Positions 21,001 through 31,839 of a stretch of 64,000 bases of DNA are shown here, one piece after another. Made by a program: the position numbers and the translations under genes. The notes beneath the pieces are model-generated. The model did not search any database. It was not told where the DNA came from and saw nothing but the letters and a program-made list of their open reading frames with translations. The stretch is from Bremia lactucae (lineage: Eukaryota; Oomycota; Peronosporomycetes; Peronosporales; Peronosporaceae), in contig NC_090615.1 in assembly GCF_004359215.1 (NCBI RefSeq), positions 3,220,318 through 3,284,317 on the forward strand, read 5' to 3'. Position 1 is the first letter of the stretch. The number at the start of each line of letters is the position of its first letter.

Positions 21001-21080
21001 TCACAGATATCCTTACGCTTTGGTGGTGGACTGCACCTATCTAGGTGCAGTCCGCCACCAAAGCGTATGGATGTCTGTAA
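21001..21080. repeat. Inverted duplication (2-bp spacer)
   Basis: TACGCTTTGGTGGTGGACTG... at 21014-21039 is mirrored at 21042-21067 with one mismatch and a 2-bp spacer. Weaker pairing extends the arms to about 40 bases. It lies inside the MULE transposase and disrupts it. Confidence 0.95.
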
Positions 21081-21111
21081 AGGAGTTCCACAGATTTTTG
21101 GCTGGCATAGA

Positions 21112-21152
21112 ATAGGTGTGAAAAGATGATGATAATCATCTTTCACACCTAT
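21112..21152. repeat. Inverted duplication inside the MULE relic
   Basis: ATAGGTGTGAAAAGATGAT at 21112-21130 pairs with ATCATCTTTCACACCTAT at 21135-21152, with one indel and a 4-bp spacer. On the minus strand the original coding copy appears to be the GVKDDYHH side. Confidence 0.9.
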
Positions 21153-21380
21153 AAACCCACTCTGCATGATGCAGAATGTCAAATAGAGCGTCCAGTGGTG
21201 TACGATTGCGAAGCTCTTCTGCTCGCACCGCTGGCGCTCGTTGTAGATTGTCCTTCCTATTGCTTTTGTGCTGGGATCTATTTGGCGTAGGGTTGTGACA
21301 ATTTCTTTCGGCGCAATCCCAGCCTTAAGAAGTTTTTGTACTAACAAATTTTGCTCTGATTGAAAGCGTCAGGCAGTCGG

Positions 21381-22039
21381 ATGACTACTTATGTTGTCTG
21401 AAGGTTCATGATTATGTTCCCTATGAAAAGTTCGCAGTTGCAAGCTGTTATCGCTTGGTAGACGCCCTGATAGACGAAACGGGCAATTAGTCAATCGGCT
21501 CGCAGAGTTTCGCGGCAACTCAAGTCATGTTGCTGCCCTTTGCAGGTAGGTACCACGTCGATCGCATTACAAAATAATCTTCTTTTTGTCGGAATTTAGG
21601 GTAGACACAGCATATCCTTCTGCATGAGCGAATTCGCGAGCTGCATCCGTCAGGGCCATTGTGCTGGGAAAGGATGCATTGGGTGGTGTGGTGGAAGCAT
21701 TGTAGAACAGCCTGACAAGGAAGAAAGTAGAAATTGAGTGTGATATAGAGAATGTATTGTGATTGATAATAATTCGTAGGACCCGCTTGTTTACAAGTCA
21801 AAAAGAAGGATATGGAGAGTAGATCAACTTGACCCAGCCCGATTCAAAACGATGTTTTTTTATCGTGAAAAAAAATATGCGGAGCGCAATAAGTAAGGCT
21901 TCTGATTGGCTAAAACAATCCCATTTTTATGTAGGTGATACGAAATACGAGTAGTAGCCACCAGATAGAGATCTGGTGGAATTAAGGTAAGGTTCCACAT
22001 TTTAAATTTTAATTAAAGTTTAGTTTTTCGTATAATCTT
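21381..22039. other. MULE 5' flank and degraded LTR-like sequence
   Basis: 21520-21801 is open on the minus strand without family resemblance. At about 21956-22025 the phrase AGCCACCAGATAGAGATCTG and following AT-rich tract resemble the internal palindrome region of the 57-kb Gypsy LTR (GCCGCCAGATAAAAATCTGG). A diverged copy of that LTR probably precedes the gag relic that follows. Confidence 0.45.
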
Positions 22040-22490
22040 AATGAATTAAGTCCGATTCGCCAATCTACGCCTGAGTCTTTATAAGTCCGAGCGTCTGCTG
22101 ACATAGATCCATTTCTCAAACTTTTAGGGGTGAAACGCGTAGCGTTTGATAACCTTACAAATTTGTTTGGGCTGGATCGTAGAGATCACATCCTTTTCAG
22201 GGCCCAAAGGTTCTTGTTGCAAGGCTTAAAGCCTTTCTGCAACATGAATCTTTCTATATCGGACCACTTAGCAGCATTTATGCAACTCGGTAAATTCCTG
22301 TACCTGATCAGGAGCCTAAGGCTTGCCCTCTTGTTGTCAGTGTTGAGACATATGAGGACAAGAGAGAGAAAATCTCCTTGTTTGGATCGAAACATATGGA
22401 AATGGCCATACCCCTGCCATGATCCTAACAGAACAACAAAAGTGGTGATGACAACTTCTTAGCTCGGTGGTGAAGCCTGTGAGTGAGCAT
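22040..22490 (+). pseudogene. Diverged Gypsy gag relic (family of the 57-kb element)
   Basis: Sequence at 22055-22490 follows 57470-57960 block by block. Shared landmarks are the CAATCTACGCCTGAGTC leader, a gag N-terminal region ending near a CATGAATCTTTC equivalent, and the segment around GACCACTTAGCAGCATTTATGC, which matches GACCACTTAGCGGCATCTATGC. It is far more diverged than the other copies, so this is an older insertion. Confidence 0.65.
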
Positions 22491-22593
22491 CACATGTAGC
22501 ACGTACACAGACGACGCATTTCCCACGCTGGATTCGCACCTATTCGCAATGAAAGTTGCCCCACACAAGTGAAGTAATTAGACCCACCACTTG

Positions 22594-23078
22594 TGTAACG
22601 GGGCACCTTTCAATAGTACTGATCAGTACTAGTTAACCTTACACTGATTACAATGTAGGTGAGATGCCTCGAAATTACACGTACACAAAGTTACAGAGGA
22701 AGGTTTCTATGGATCTTAGGGTCTTTAGCTTACAGGTCTAGACTAAGGCTTATCAATAGAGAATAGTAAAGCTGTATTAATGTATTTAGTTTCCTAAGTA
22801 ACGATCATCTATCTACTTCTGAACGTATTATATTAATATTTAACTAAGGATGTCGCGTCCTTGCGATCCACACTATCCTTGTCTTATAATGATTGACTGG
22901 ACTGATTTAGACTTAAATCAACCGATCAATAGACCTAATGTTTTATTGTATCAATTACCAAATTTGGTAATATGAGTACTATTTAAGTTAAAATTAATGA
23001 AGATATAATTTCGTATTTCTTTGTTTATTTCCTCTTATAGGAAATAATACCTATGAAACGAGACACCCCATTTCATCA
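22594..23078 (-). repeat. LTR related to Gypsy family A, minus orientation, with adjacent PPT
   Basis: It starts TGTAACGGGGCACC, the reverse complement of the family-A LTR 3' end, and contains the expected inverse landmarks (ACGTACA then CAGAGGAAGG, and CTGTATTAATGTA). It ends near GACACCCCATTTCA. Just beyond, 23079-23095 read on the minus strand is a purine tract (AAGGTGGGGTGA), the 3'-LTR signature also seen at 27732-27748. It should be the 3' LTR of a minus-strand element whose body has been lost, since a plus-strand gag begins at 23219. Confidence 0.65.
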
Positions 23079-23218
23079 CCCCACCTTAACTAACAGTCAC
23101 TATTGCGACTGATGTAGGGTGACCGGAAATACTATTATGTCTTTCCGTGTAATTTTGCATTATTGATTTTAATCAAAATACCGTTATTATTTGCCTTATT
23201 GATTTTGACCGAGATCAA

Positions 23219-25450
23219 CATGGCGACAAACAAGTCTGTGCGCGTGGCCCGTGAGGCCGCAAAGCTGGCAGCTGCACGGATTAGTGCAGCTGTTAGTATT
23301 GCAAATGTTTAAGTAGACGCTAATGCGTCGACTGTGTGGAATACGTAACCTCCTACCCCAATTGAAGGTGACTGAGATATGTCATCTGATAATATAATTG
23401 CAGGTGACGGTGACAAGTCACCTGCTACACCAATTGTAGGTGACTGGACCAAGTCACCGGCACCGCCCGACTCAGTGGCTACTGTAAATGCCGCCGGATC
23501 ACCTAAGGACGAGTCCGTTAAACCTTTGGTTTCTAATGTGACAACCTAAGAGGTGATGACGAGTTTGGTGGGGAGTCATCGGATGGTGACTTCGTGGGCG
23601 ATGATCACTCTGGTGACTAAGTATACGTCACTAGAAACTAAGTGATCTGTAGGGAAGAGTGTTACTGGTGGTGCTAGTTTGCATACGCCAGGAAAGGAGT
23701 GATTCTAGGGATTGCTTCAAGGGCCAAGTTAACGTTAACATGCGCCATCAAGAGAGGAATCGCAAAACGTTGCGGCTCGCTCCTGAAAATAGACATAGTT
23801 TCCCCTCGAAGAATAACCTAATTCGTTGGTCTGGTATGACAACGATCGATATCACATTCCGTTATTTGACTCAGCCAGGCTTCACTGGTGAGAATGAGAC
23901 GGAATTCTTTATCGGCATCGGTAGTACTCTTCTATGCGGGGGAAGGATGCAAACCTTTGCTCCAAGCTTGGACAGCCTTTGTGCTCAATATGCAAAACAT
24001 AGGCCTGACAAGCTAAATGCTCTCCGTGAACGGTTCGAGAAACGGACCGTAGTCGGTGCACACTATAAGCTACAACGTTTGTCTAGACAGGCAGGAATTC
24101 CTTGCCTTTCGTGGGGGGACTCATGTCAATGCTGTTTTAAAGGGGCAGGTCATGCCTCTAAAGAAGCATGTACCCCAAAGCTTGAGGTAGAGAGCAAAGA
24201 AATATTCCCTTAAAGATTCTCATTTGAGGACGCTCATCTAACAAGATGCATCAAGGGATTGAGAACCTTCAATACTATTACGAGCGCGGGAAACGTTCGT
24301 TCTTGATGGACTCTCTGTCGAGGCGGATGTTCTCATCGTACTGCAAGACGAGACCCGTCCAACATCAGTTGGGAACGAGGTTCCTAACTATCATGCGAGG
24401 GTGGATACCCTCGCCAACGAACGAGATGACTCGTTCGAACCCCCTTTACCTCACGGCGGTTCAAGAAGCTTTCAACATGAAAATGCTTCTCATCACTCGA
24501 ATTTGTCAACGGATGTGGAGGGGGGGGAATCGGGATCGACTCATTTGACGAGCCCGAATCAACATCGTGATTGGACCACTCCTCTTATTATCTAAAGGAG
24601 GATCTTGATCACGAGCGAGCCCATCGCAGCGAGTTAGCGGTGACTGTCGACAATGTGTTTCGTGACCATATGAAAAATTGTGCGCAGGTTGCGACTGAAC
24701 AAATGGCGAACAAGAGGACATGTCAGTCCCTTCAAAACGAGCTGGTGACAGCTCGTCAGAAGATCTCTTCCTTGAAGGAAAGAGTGGATCGTCTGGTTCA
24801 AGAGAATCAGACTATGTTCCGAGACAACAAGGCTTTGGCTCGAAACCATCAGGCTTTGGCGATGCCCTCGACCGTTCCGGTGTAACCCGGAATTGGAAGA
24901 AGCCTCGTACCCATAGATACCCAACATAAAACGTAGGATGCGCGCACGCATACCACGAGGCAGCGATGTAGAACACAAAACGGCCCAATATACCTGGGCA
25001 GTAATTTATCACTGCCTTCATCACGACATGTTTCAGAAGGTCAACCGTAGACAGTACGACTGGGTTATTAGAATTAATTGATGGTATGTTGTCTTCCGTT
25101 TCTGTTGGTCCACCGCATCAGCGATGGACTCCTGTACAAGACGGACCCATGCTTCTCAAGCCAAAAAAAATTACCTGCTATCTCTTTTTTTGTTTTCAGT
25201 GCGACCGGCTCGCACTGCGGTATTTAAATCTATTCGTTATTAAGAGTATTATCGTTCTCATTAATAATTTTCTTTTTGATGTTAAGTCTTTCAGCATCGT
25301 TATTAAAGTCAGTAATAACATTATTGTTATTACTGAGTTTGTCCACCTCAATGTAAATTAAATCAACATTAGTATCTTTCGCATTGACCTTAGTGCTAAT
25401 GCGTGATGAGCAAGAGCTAAACTTTTTTTTTGCTCGAGCGAGTCCTTGTA
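23219..25450 (+). pseudogene. Ty3/Gypsy gag relic and gag-pol linker
   Basis: The frame opens ATGGCGACAAACAAG, giving an Ala/Arg-rich start (VREAAKLAAARISAAV-like). It is interrupted by stops, then continues with the gag core at 23800-24213 containing NLIRWSGMTTIDITFRYLTQ and ENETEFFIGIGS. At 24571-24885 a clear coiled coil follows (VTARQKISSLKERVDRLVQE). From 24886 to 25450 lies a linker with no intact protease. The same order is seen in 4351-5985. It probably encoded the capsid polyprotein of the element whose RT follows at once. Confidence 0.8.
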
Positions 25451-26815
25451 TTCCCTAGATAGTTCCATGCGAGTTGCCTATGGATTAAGGCACTCGACAT
25501 TAGATCGAGCTCAAACCGGGCTCGAAGTACTGTGTCAGTGAAGCAGTGGCCACTGCCACGTGAAGAAGTACTTGCGATCGATAAATTCTTTACCGGTCGC
25601 GTAAAAGCGGGCCATGAAAGGAGGTCAACCTCCCCACATAGCTCTCCAACCTTCTGTGTGCCGAAGGCGACAGGAGGGTGGCGGATAGTGCACGCATTTA
25701 ATAAACTGAATGCTGCAACGGTACCGGCTCAAACGCCGATACCTAGAAAAGACGTAATCATAGATGGTATGTCTAAGAGTACCATCTTTCCGTCTATGGA
25801 TCTGATGGATGAATTTTATCAGATCCTTATGCGTGAACAAGACATCCCGTACACAGCAGTGAGCACTCCCAGTGGGATGCTTTGGAAAAAGCTATTAATG
25901 CCACAGGAGCTTAGTAACGCTCCTGCAACTTTCAACAGATGCGTAACGAATCCGTTGAGTCCGGTGCAAAAATTCGCACCGAGTTATTTTGACGATTTTT
26001 TCGTCCATAGTCAGACAATTGACAGAAAGGCGGACGTGGAAGTTCATAAAACTCACGTTCGTCAGGTTCTTACACTTATGCGAAAACATAAGTTGTATGC
26101 AAATCTCAAGAAGTGTATATTCGCTGCAAGCGAAATACCACTTCTTGGGTGCATTGTCGGTAAACATGGCGTGCGCCCTGATCCTGAAAAGATCAAGGCA
26201 ATTACCGACTGGCCAGTTCCAGTCGATGTCAAGGGACTTAGAAAGTTCCTTGGTTTAGCGACGTACTTGCACAAATACTCTCGCAATTATGCAGAGATGA
26301 CAGTTCATCTCTCTCGTCTCTTAAAAAAAAAAGACGAGAAATGGTTATGGAACGCTGACTGTCAGCGTTCGTTTGAAGGTATAAAGCAAAGCTTGATGCA
26401 ATCGCCCATCTTGGCGATTGCAGATCAAGACATACGTTTCATTTGGTATGTAACGCAGCGATTCAAATTCGGCTGTGCGTTAAGGCAATACGATACAGAC
26501 GGCGCGGAGCGCGTCGTCTGTTATCAATTGCGTCAGCTCCAACCATCTGAACGCAATTACCCAGTGCATGGCAAGGAACTCCTTGCCATGAAATATGCAC
26601 TGGTTTAAATTAGGGTCTATCATCGAGGAGATAGAACGTTCATCGCACATACGGACCATGCGTCATTACGCACAGCCATTAACAGCCCACACCTCTCGCA
26701 AAGAATGGCGAGGTGGCTATTTTTCTTCGCGGAGTATAATATTTTCCGTGGAACATAAACCAGGACACTTAATGTCGTCGCTGATACGTTAGCACGCCGA
26801 CCCGGTTTGAGCCGG
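25451..26815 (+). pseudogene. Ty3/Gypsy reverse transcriptase and RNase H
   Basis: The best-preserved RT of the window: a 358-codon open stretch at 25532-26608. Landmarks in order are KQWPLPREEVLAIDKFFTGR, FCVPKATGGWRIVHAFNKLN, SMDLMDEFYQI, MPQELSNAPATFNRCV, SYFDDFFVHSQ (catalytic aspartates), LGCIVGKHGVRPDPEKIKAI and LRKFLGLATYLHKYS. RNase H starts at IRFIWYVTQRFKFGCA, where the usual acidic residue of the VCDASDF block has been lost. A frameshift after MKYALV follows, then TDHASLRTAINSPHLSQRM and a degraded ADALSRRP at 26760-26815. An N-terminal frameshift separates it from upstream pol. Probably inactive. Confidence 0.9.
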
Positions 26816-27748
26816 CTACGCACTCCAGCAGTTGAATTAATACCACTGTTGCATCACTCATTACAAGTGTGACATCGTCAACTTTGTTTGATGACATATA
26901 AAAAGCCTACACAGAAAGCTTTTATCTCGCTTGTTGCTGACATAATACCATAGATGCTTGAGAAAAACATCGAGATAAAAATACTCCTCGACGCGAAACT
27001 TCTTCGCGCTGGGATCAAGGCCATGTAGCTTTGTCGCAATAAATAATGGATATATCTTTTGAGGAGTAGTTTTCCAGACAAGCTACTGAGTAGCGTTCGG
27101 CAAAAGCCAGGGCTTCTTCCCAGGAGCAAGACGAGACATTTTATTACCTGCACTCCACTGAGTGGTACCCACTGATGCAGGGGTACCACAAAAACATTTA
27201 TCATGATGGCTTACGCCGTCGTCAGCACCACGCACAGGGATGAGTGCTGGTGAAGGCACGGGAGACGGTGCTGGCGATATAGAATCATCCTCATATTCGG
27301 AACCAAATCTGCAATACCGAACACCATTAGCACGACTATCCGATTGAGCCCCCTAATTCGAAGGCTCATAGTGAGTCGCCTGACGATGTTCAGGCGACTG
27401 TTCCACTCTCCCCGACCATCTCGTCCGACTCGCACTCATTGTCGACCATCAAAAAGGAGTCGCATTCACGTGGTGACTCGCCACATGCACCCGCAACATT
27501 TAGTATTGCGGGAGAAGATGATAGTACGGCAGACGAATTGTCTGCCGCGAAAGACAATAACGCGTCGCCCGCGGCTGCATGTACCGCAGCCGAAGGTTCT
27601 GCAGTATTCGCTGACCGCGTAGACCCGTTAACCATGCGATCAAATTAAAATATGGTTCTAACCAATCAACATCTTTTTCACTTAAGTGGTCTTATAGTGA
27701 CTATTTTATTCATTGCAGCCAGAGTGATTGTCTTTTAAGGGGTAATGA
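26816..27748 (+). pseudogene. Degraded pol 3' region and tail, ending in a polypurine tract
   Basis: No integrase core is recognisable between RNase H and the tail, so it has been deleted. 27241-27648 reads as an acidic Ser/Pro/Asp-rich C-terminal extension (SPTISSDSHSLSTIKKES, EDDSTADELSAAKDN). Purines cluster at 27738-27748 (AAGGGGTAATGA) directly before the LTR. This gives the 3' boundary of the plus-strand element. Confidence 0.6.
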
Positions 27749-28187
27749 TGTAACGGGGTGTATTGTTATATTAATTAACACTTAAAGGTTGCTGATAAAT
27801 ATATTAACTAAATGCTAGATAATATTCTAGGAATTTTACTTTACATTGTAACATTCAAAAAGCTTATTTATTGGTAGATATAGGTCTAAATATCTACTTG
27901 CTCCGCGGTCCAGTCAGCACTAGACGCGCGCAAAGAGAGACACAGATAAGACTTTATTACATATTTTGTATTAGTATATAATAAAATAGTAGAAAATAGT
28001 TAAACACAGAAGAACTTAATTGTGGTAAATACAGTTTCCTTTTTAACCCCATTTAAGCAACTGTTTTAAAAAGAGTCTTCCTCTGCACGTACGAGTGTAC
28101 GTGAAGTGACGTGTGGCACCACTTGCACTGAAGCAGTGCGAAGTGGATTTGTACTGAAGCAGTACAAGTCGGCAGTGCCTTGTAACA
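27749..28187 (+). repeat. Gypsy family A LTR, 3' LTR of the relic element
   Basis: 439 bp from TGTAACGGGGTGTATTG to GCCTTGTAACA, colinear with the solo LTR at 16409-16858. A polypurine tract lies immediately upstream, so it is a 3' LTR in plus orientation. The flanking pentamers (AATGA and GCCAA) do not match, as expected when the left flank is internal element sequence. Confidence 0.9.
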
Positions 28188-28199
28188 GCCAACCCATTA

Positions 28200-28565
28200 T
28201 TGAGATGGTACGTTGTTACATCCTCCTGGACTTGACTCCTCGTTGCCGCTTCTCGATATTGGCGATGAGAACATTTGGGTTGACCATTTTGATAATTTTC
28301 ATAGTCCACCCTTACGAGCAGCCAATTTTAGGCGGTTTTCATCAATGTCTTGTGTTACATATTTCATAGGTATACGACGAGTATCCAATATAATCAAATC
28401 TCCAGCTTTGAAAGTAATCGCAGTTCGTTTCTTGTCGTAGTACTTCTTTTGACGATCTTGAGCTACGAGTAAAAGATTTTAGCTATCAATGATCTCTTGA
28501 CGACGGTCCTTTGCATACTCAGCGATTCCATGTTGCACTTGATTTGTAATACGGGGAGTGCTTCG
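28200..28565 (-). pseudogene. Ty3/Gypsy integrase C-terminal region (family C)
   Basis: On the minus strand the sequence reads KRTAITFKAGDLIILDTRRI, then YVTQDIDENRLKLAARKGG. This is the DNA-binding C-terminal domain of Gypsy integrases, which normally has GDLVLLDT and KLAAR-x-VGPF blocks. It is joined directly to a gag fragment at 28566, so all of the intervening pol has been deleted. Confidence 0.75.
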
Positions 28566-29101
28566 CGGATTCAATGAATTGCGTTCGATCGATCATATTC
28601 CAACGCAATCTTCATAGCTTGAGACAATGTAGCGCACCGACGGTATTGTACTTCTTCACGAGTGGGACTCAGAAAGCCTCGCGTAAAGTACGTAATTCTG
28701 TCCAACTCGCTCATCTCCGCAACTTGCATGATAGCTTCACGGAAACGCGAAGTGTAAGCTTCCAAGGTTGGATAACTTCTTTGCTTGAGCGCGTACAATT
28801 GATCGCGCAAGTGTTCTTGCTGATCAGGGGGTTCAAATTCGTCACCACTTGCGCGATAAGGTCTTACATGTCCTTAATAGATCGCTTATTCAACCTGCAC
28901 CAGTCTGCAGCATTTCCCTTAAAATTGCGGTAGAATTGCCAAGATTCAAGAACTTTGACTGACATCGCGCCAATCAATGTTCTCTGCGTCAAAGCACTGA
29001 GTAAGTTGTTCGAAATACAAATTAACAGAATCTTTTATCTTGCCGTGGATTGAGGTAACCTGATTCCTTCAACGTTTACCTCACGCTTGGTCATAGCTTC
29101 A
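28566..29101 (-). pseudogene. Ty3/Gypsy gag (retrotransposon gag domain) fragment
   Basis: The minus-strand frame 28810-28571 reads MRDQLYALKQRSYPTLEAYT, then RFREAIMQVAEMSELDRITY and LSQAMKIALEYDR, the classic retrotransposon gag (capsid) fold. Upstream in the other frame at 29040-28830 are WRDVSQSSKSWQFYRNF-like blocks. It begins at 29101 with QQQQMLEAMTKREVNVEGI, an N-terminal coiled-coil-like start fused at the inverted duplication. Confidence 0.75.
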
Positions 29102-29279
29102 AGCATTTGTTGCTGTTGGTCAACCATTTCCAAAAGCTTTATAGGAACCAAGTCATTTTCATGACGGACACCTCTATCCGGGGGTAGATGGGGGGGTAGA
29201 TGGATAGAGGTGTCCGTCATGAAATTGACTTGGTTTCTATAAAGCTTTTGGAAATGGTTGACCAACAGCAACAAATGCT
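29102..29279. repeat. Large near-perfect inverted duplication, 78-bp arms
   Basis: 29102-29179 and 29202-29279 are near-perfect reverse complements around a 22-bp spacer that contains two copies of GGGGGTAGAT. The arms carry the start of a Gypsy RT region (PPDRGVRHENDLVP on the minus strand) fused to a gag start. Such a palindrome can form a strong hairpin. Confidence 0.95.
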
Positions 29280-29289
29280 ACAAAAAAAC

Positions 29290-29528
29290 AGATGGTGGAT
29301 TACAAACAACAAAAAACAGATGGTGGATTGGTACATACCACATCATAAAAATCGTTAATCAAGGAATAAAATCGATCCCTAGAATCTTTAAGGATTGATG
29401 ACCCGCTCCGCGCACTAAGTGCAGCTTCCAGGACAGCTCGTCCAGAAGTGACGATGAGTTTAACTCAGTCGTTGGTCGTTTGACCACCATCTCAGATAAG
29501 TCGCCAGATTTAAGGCTCGGCCACACTC
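29290..29528 (-). pseudogene. Gypsy pol linker upstream of RT, relic
   Basis: It corresponds to 49345-49590 of the 44.9-52.3 kb element, with shared words such as GATTGATGACCCGC/GATCGATGACTCA, CGCACTAAGTGCAGCTT and CAGATAAGTCGCCAG. A tandem word (ACAGATGGTGGATT) occurs twice at 29287-29320, apparently a small expansion. It is the piece of pol between protease and RT. Confidence 0.7.
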
Positions 29529-31435
29529 AACGTAAGTTGAATTGGCGTTCTCATGACCTTTCGTTTCTGCACGATTATGTACCGTCGATGAGCAGCAATC
29601 GGGAACCATCTACTGAGATTGTTGTAGAAATTGCGGCTGTGGACTTTAAGTGGAAAGGTAAGAAACACGAGTACGATGAAGTTTATCTTGTGAAGGCCTG
29701 TGCTGTTATGCCAGAAAGCGATACGGTGCCGAAACCGATCAGTACATTTTTAAGTGAGTTCAAAGATGTATTTTTCCAGAGACACTTCTTGATGAAATTC
29801 CACCTTCGCGACGTGTTGATTTTGATCTCACATCAAAACCGGATACAATGCCTAGCAACCGTGTTCCGTTTCGCCTATCCAAAGTCGAACAGTATGCACT
29901 TGATATGTTCGTGTCAAAAAAGCTTTAGAAAGGTTGGATCGAGATTTCGGATTCTCCATGTGAATCAAATATATTTGTTGTCCCAAAAAAGGACCCCATT
30001 ACTGAGAACGACATATCACGAGCTGAGTGGGTACGCTCAGACAATGCGCATTTGCCGCTTCACTGGGGTCATTGATTATCGTTGCGTTGATTTGCAAACG
30101 ATTATTCCGAAGATACTTTTTCCTCGCATCGACGAACGTTTTGATCAGATGTGTGGGTGTGTGAACTTTTCAGTTCTGGATCTGGCTTAAGGGTACCACC
30201 ACATGCGGATTACATCTAATAGACGCAAGTATACTGCCTTTCGAACACATGCTGAAACCTACCAATGGTGTGTTGCTCCTATAGGACTGGCTGGTACGCC
30301 TGGTGTATGGTCTCGTCTTATGCGAGTACTTTTGCAAAATACAAATTCGCTGTCGTCTAGTTAGATGACATATGTGTGTTCTCCACCAGTTTTTGGACGC
30401 ACACGTTAAACATCTTTGAATTCTTTTTGAGGCTCTTCATAGTGAAAAGTTATTCTGTCATTAGTCTGAAATGCATTTTGGCCAGTCGGAAGTGAAGCTT
30501 CTTGGACATACAATTCGGCTAAAGGACTTACCATGGACACTCGCAAGACTGAAGCCATCGCAAAGTGGCCGTTTCCAACAAACCAGAAAAAAACTTTTAA
30601 GCCTCTTGAATTTGGCTGGTTATTCTCGTCGTTTTTTTATTCGTGACTACGCGACTCTTGAGTAACCTCTTGGTTCTCTTGTCAAGAAGGATCATGCTTG
30701 GGACTGAAGGATGAGGAGACTTGTGCTCTTGAGCTAATCAAGAACGCTCTTTAAGGCGCCCCTGTGTTGAGACTTCCTGATCATGACAGATGTTTTCTTC
30801 TCTGTCTATTGTGTTGGTGGCGTTCTCTTTTAAATTTTAATTTGGTTGTGATCATCTTATTGCTTTTTTTAAAGAACTTGGGAATTCATAAGCTTAGTTA
30901 AACGACGCACGAAAAAGAACTTTTCGTGATTAAGCTTGCATTAAAAAAGTGGCGTCATTACTTTTACGGTCGTGATTTTGATATCTATACCGACAACAGT
31001 GCATGCAAATGGTTTTTGCTTCATCCGAACGTTTTGTCAAAGCTAGCTCGTTTGTTATGTTCTTTTCGCAATTTACATTCAAGCTGCATTACGTTCAAGG
31101 CCATTTAAATGTGGCTGCCGATGCTTTATCACGTCAACCTTTGGATGAGTCAATACAAACTGTATCTCGACAACAGTGCGCGACTACCACTATAGCAAAT
31201 CCACCAATTTTAGCTGACTTAACTACTGTATCGGATAAGGTTACTCTTCATCTTCACCATTTCACTCTGTTGGGGAGGAGGGTGCTTCTAGCGGTTCTAC
31301 TTCTGTCGATTTGCAGCTTCATCACGACAAAGGTCATGTAAAGCTGGATCATTCTCGCTATGCTAGTGCTGTCGAGCCTTCATCTGTTGCTTTCAATATG
31401 ACACAACAATCTCAAATTTAAAGTTCGCTTGGTGG
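29529..31435 (+). pseudogene. Ty3/Gypsy RT-RNase H relic of a distinct family (family C)
   Basis: In plus-strand frames: AAVDFKWKGKKHEYDEVYLV (post-protease), LSEFKDVF, then RT blocks VIDYRCVDLQTIIPKILFPR, FSVLDLA with a stop, GYHHMRI and YQWCVAPIGLAGTPGVWSRL. RNase H has EKELFVIKLALKKWRHYFYG, DFDIYTDNSACKWFLLHPN and ADALSRQPLD near 31120. The catalytic F/YxDD block at 30361 is degenerate. Stops are frequent. Its RT sequence is clearly different from that at 3.6, 8 and 25.5 kb and probably belongs with the gag/integrase at 28.2-29.1 kb. Confidence 0.8.
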
Positions 31436-31800
31436 GCTTATTCGGTTTGCAAGGAATTTGCCGATGGATATCGTACTGTCCCGATTTCGCTGAACAATTC
31501 AAGCATCCTGATTCAATATATTTTAGACACAACGGTTTTGCTTTTTCTCAAGTTGCAAACGATGGTGTCTGTGTGTGTCTAATACAAAACATAATTATCT
31601 GCGAAGTTCCATCGTCACATGCTTTCATGACTCCAACATTGCCGCGCATCCTGGTGCTCAACGCACATTCGTACGCATCGCTCAATAGTACATTTAATCA
31701 AGACGTTAAAATTACGTGCAAAGTTGTGAAACATGCACTCGCTGGAAACACAGCAACGCTTGTAAGAATGGCAATATAATCCCAATTCCTTTTCCGGTGG
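31436..31800 (+). pseudogene. Gypsy integrase N-terminal zinc-binding region, relic
   Basis: Following RNase H in the same direction, a shifted frame reads HPGAQRTFVRIAQ and later NYVQSCETC, the H-H-C-C finger of retroviral-type integrases, then RWKHSNACKNGNIIPIPFP. It stops at about 31800 where sequence of another element in the opposite orientation begins. Confidence 0.65.
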
Positions 31801-31839
31801 AGCGTTGGTTGGTTGTCATATATGGATTTTTATATCAGG

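Larger units (their letters stand above)
19925..21380 (-). pseudogene. Second Mutator-like (MULE) transposase relic
   Basis: Minus-strand frames follow the MULE layout. The N-terminal region at 21347-21180 has LLKAGIAPKEIVTTLRQIDP and RTIYNERQRCEQ. Then come FIGVKDDYHHLF, and FLPIAIAFIRHEREADYLWA with QTITTDREFALKNAL (second acidic region) at 20950-20823. Further down, in shifted frames, are HFGHVTSSRAEGLHHMLKSY near 20550 and a SWIM-like end (KNGIPCQHQI) near 20230. The C-terminal part 20149-19925 is open. The first catalytic region between KDDYHHLF and FLPIA is replaced by two inverted duplications at 21001-21080 and 21112-21152, so the catalytic core is destroyed. Confidence 0.85.
19487..21918. 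repeat. Subterminal inverted repeats bracketing the MULE
   Basis: TTAGCCAATCAGAAGC at 19489-19504, followed by an imperfect CGCTTCGCATATTT block near 19516-19529, is matched in inverse orientation by AAATATGCGGAGCG at 21872-21885 and GCTTCTGATTGGCTAA at 21898-21913. The pair encloses the transposase. Long imperfect terminal inverted repeats are typical of MULEs. The outermost ends do not align, so the exact element boundary and target duplication are not resolved. Confidence 0.6.
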
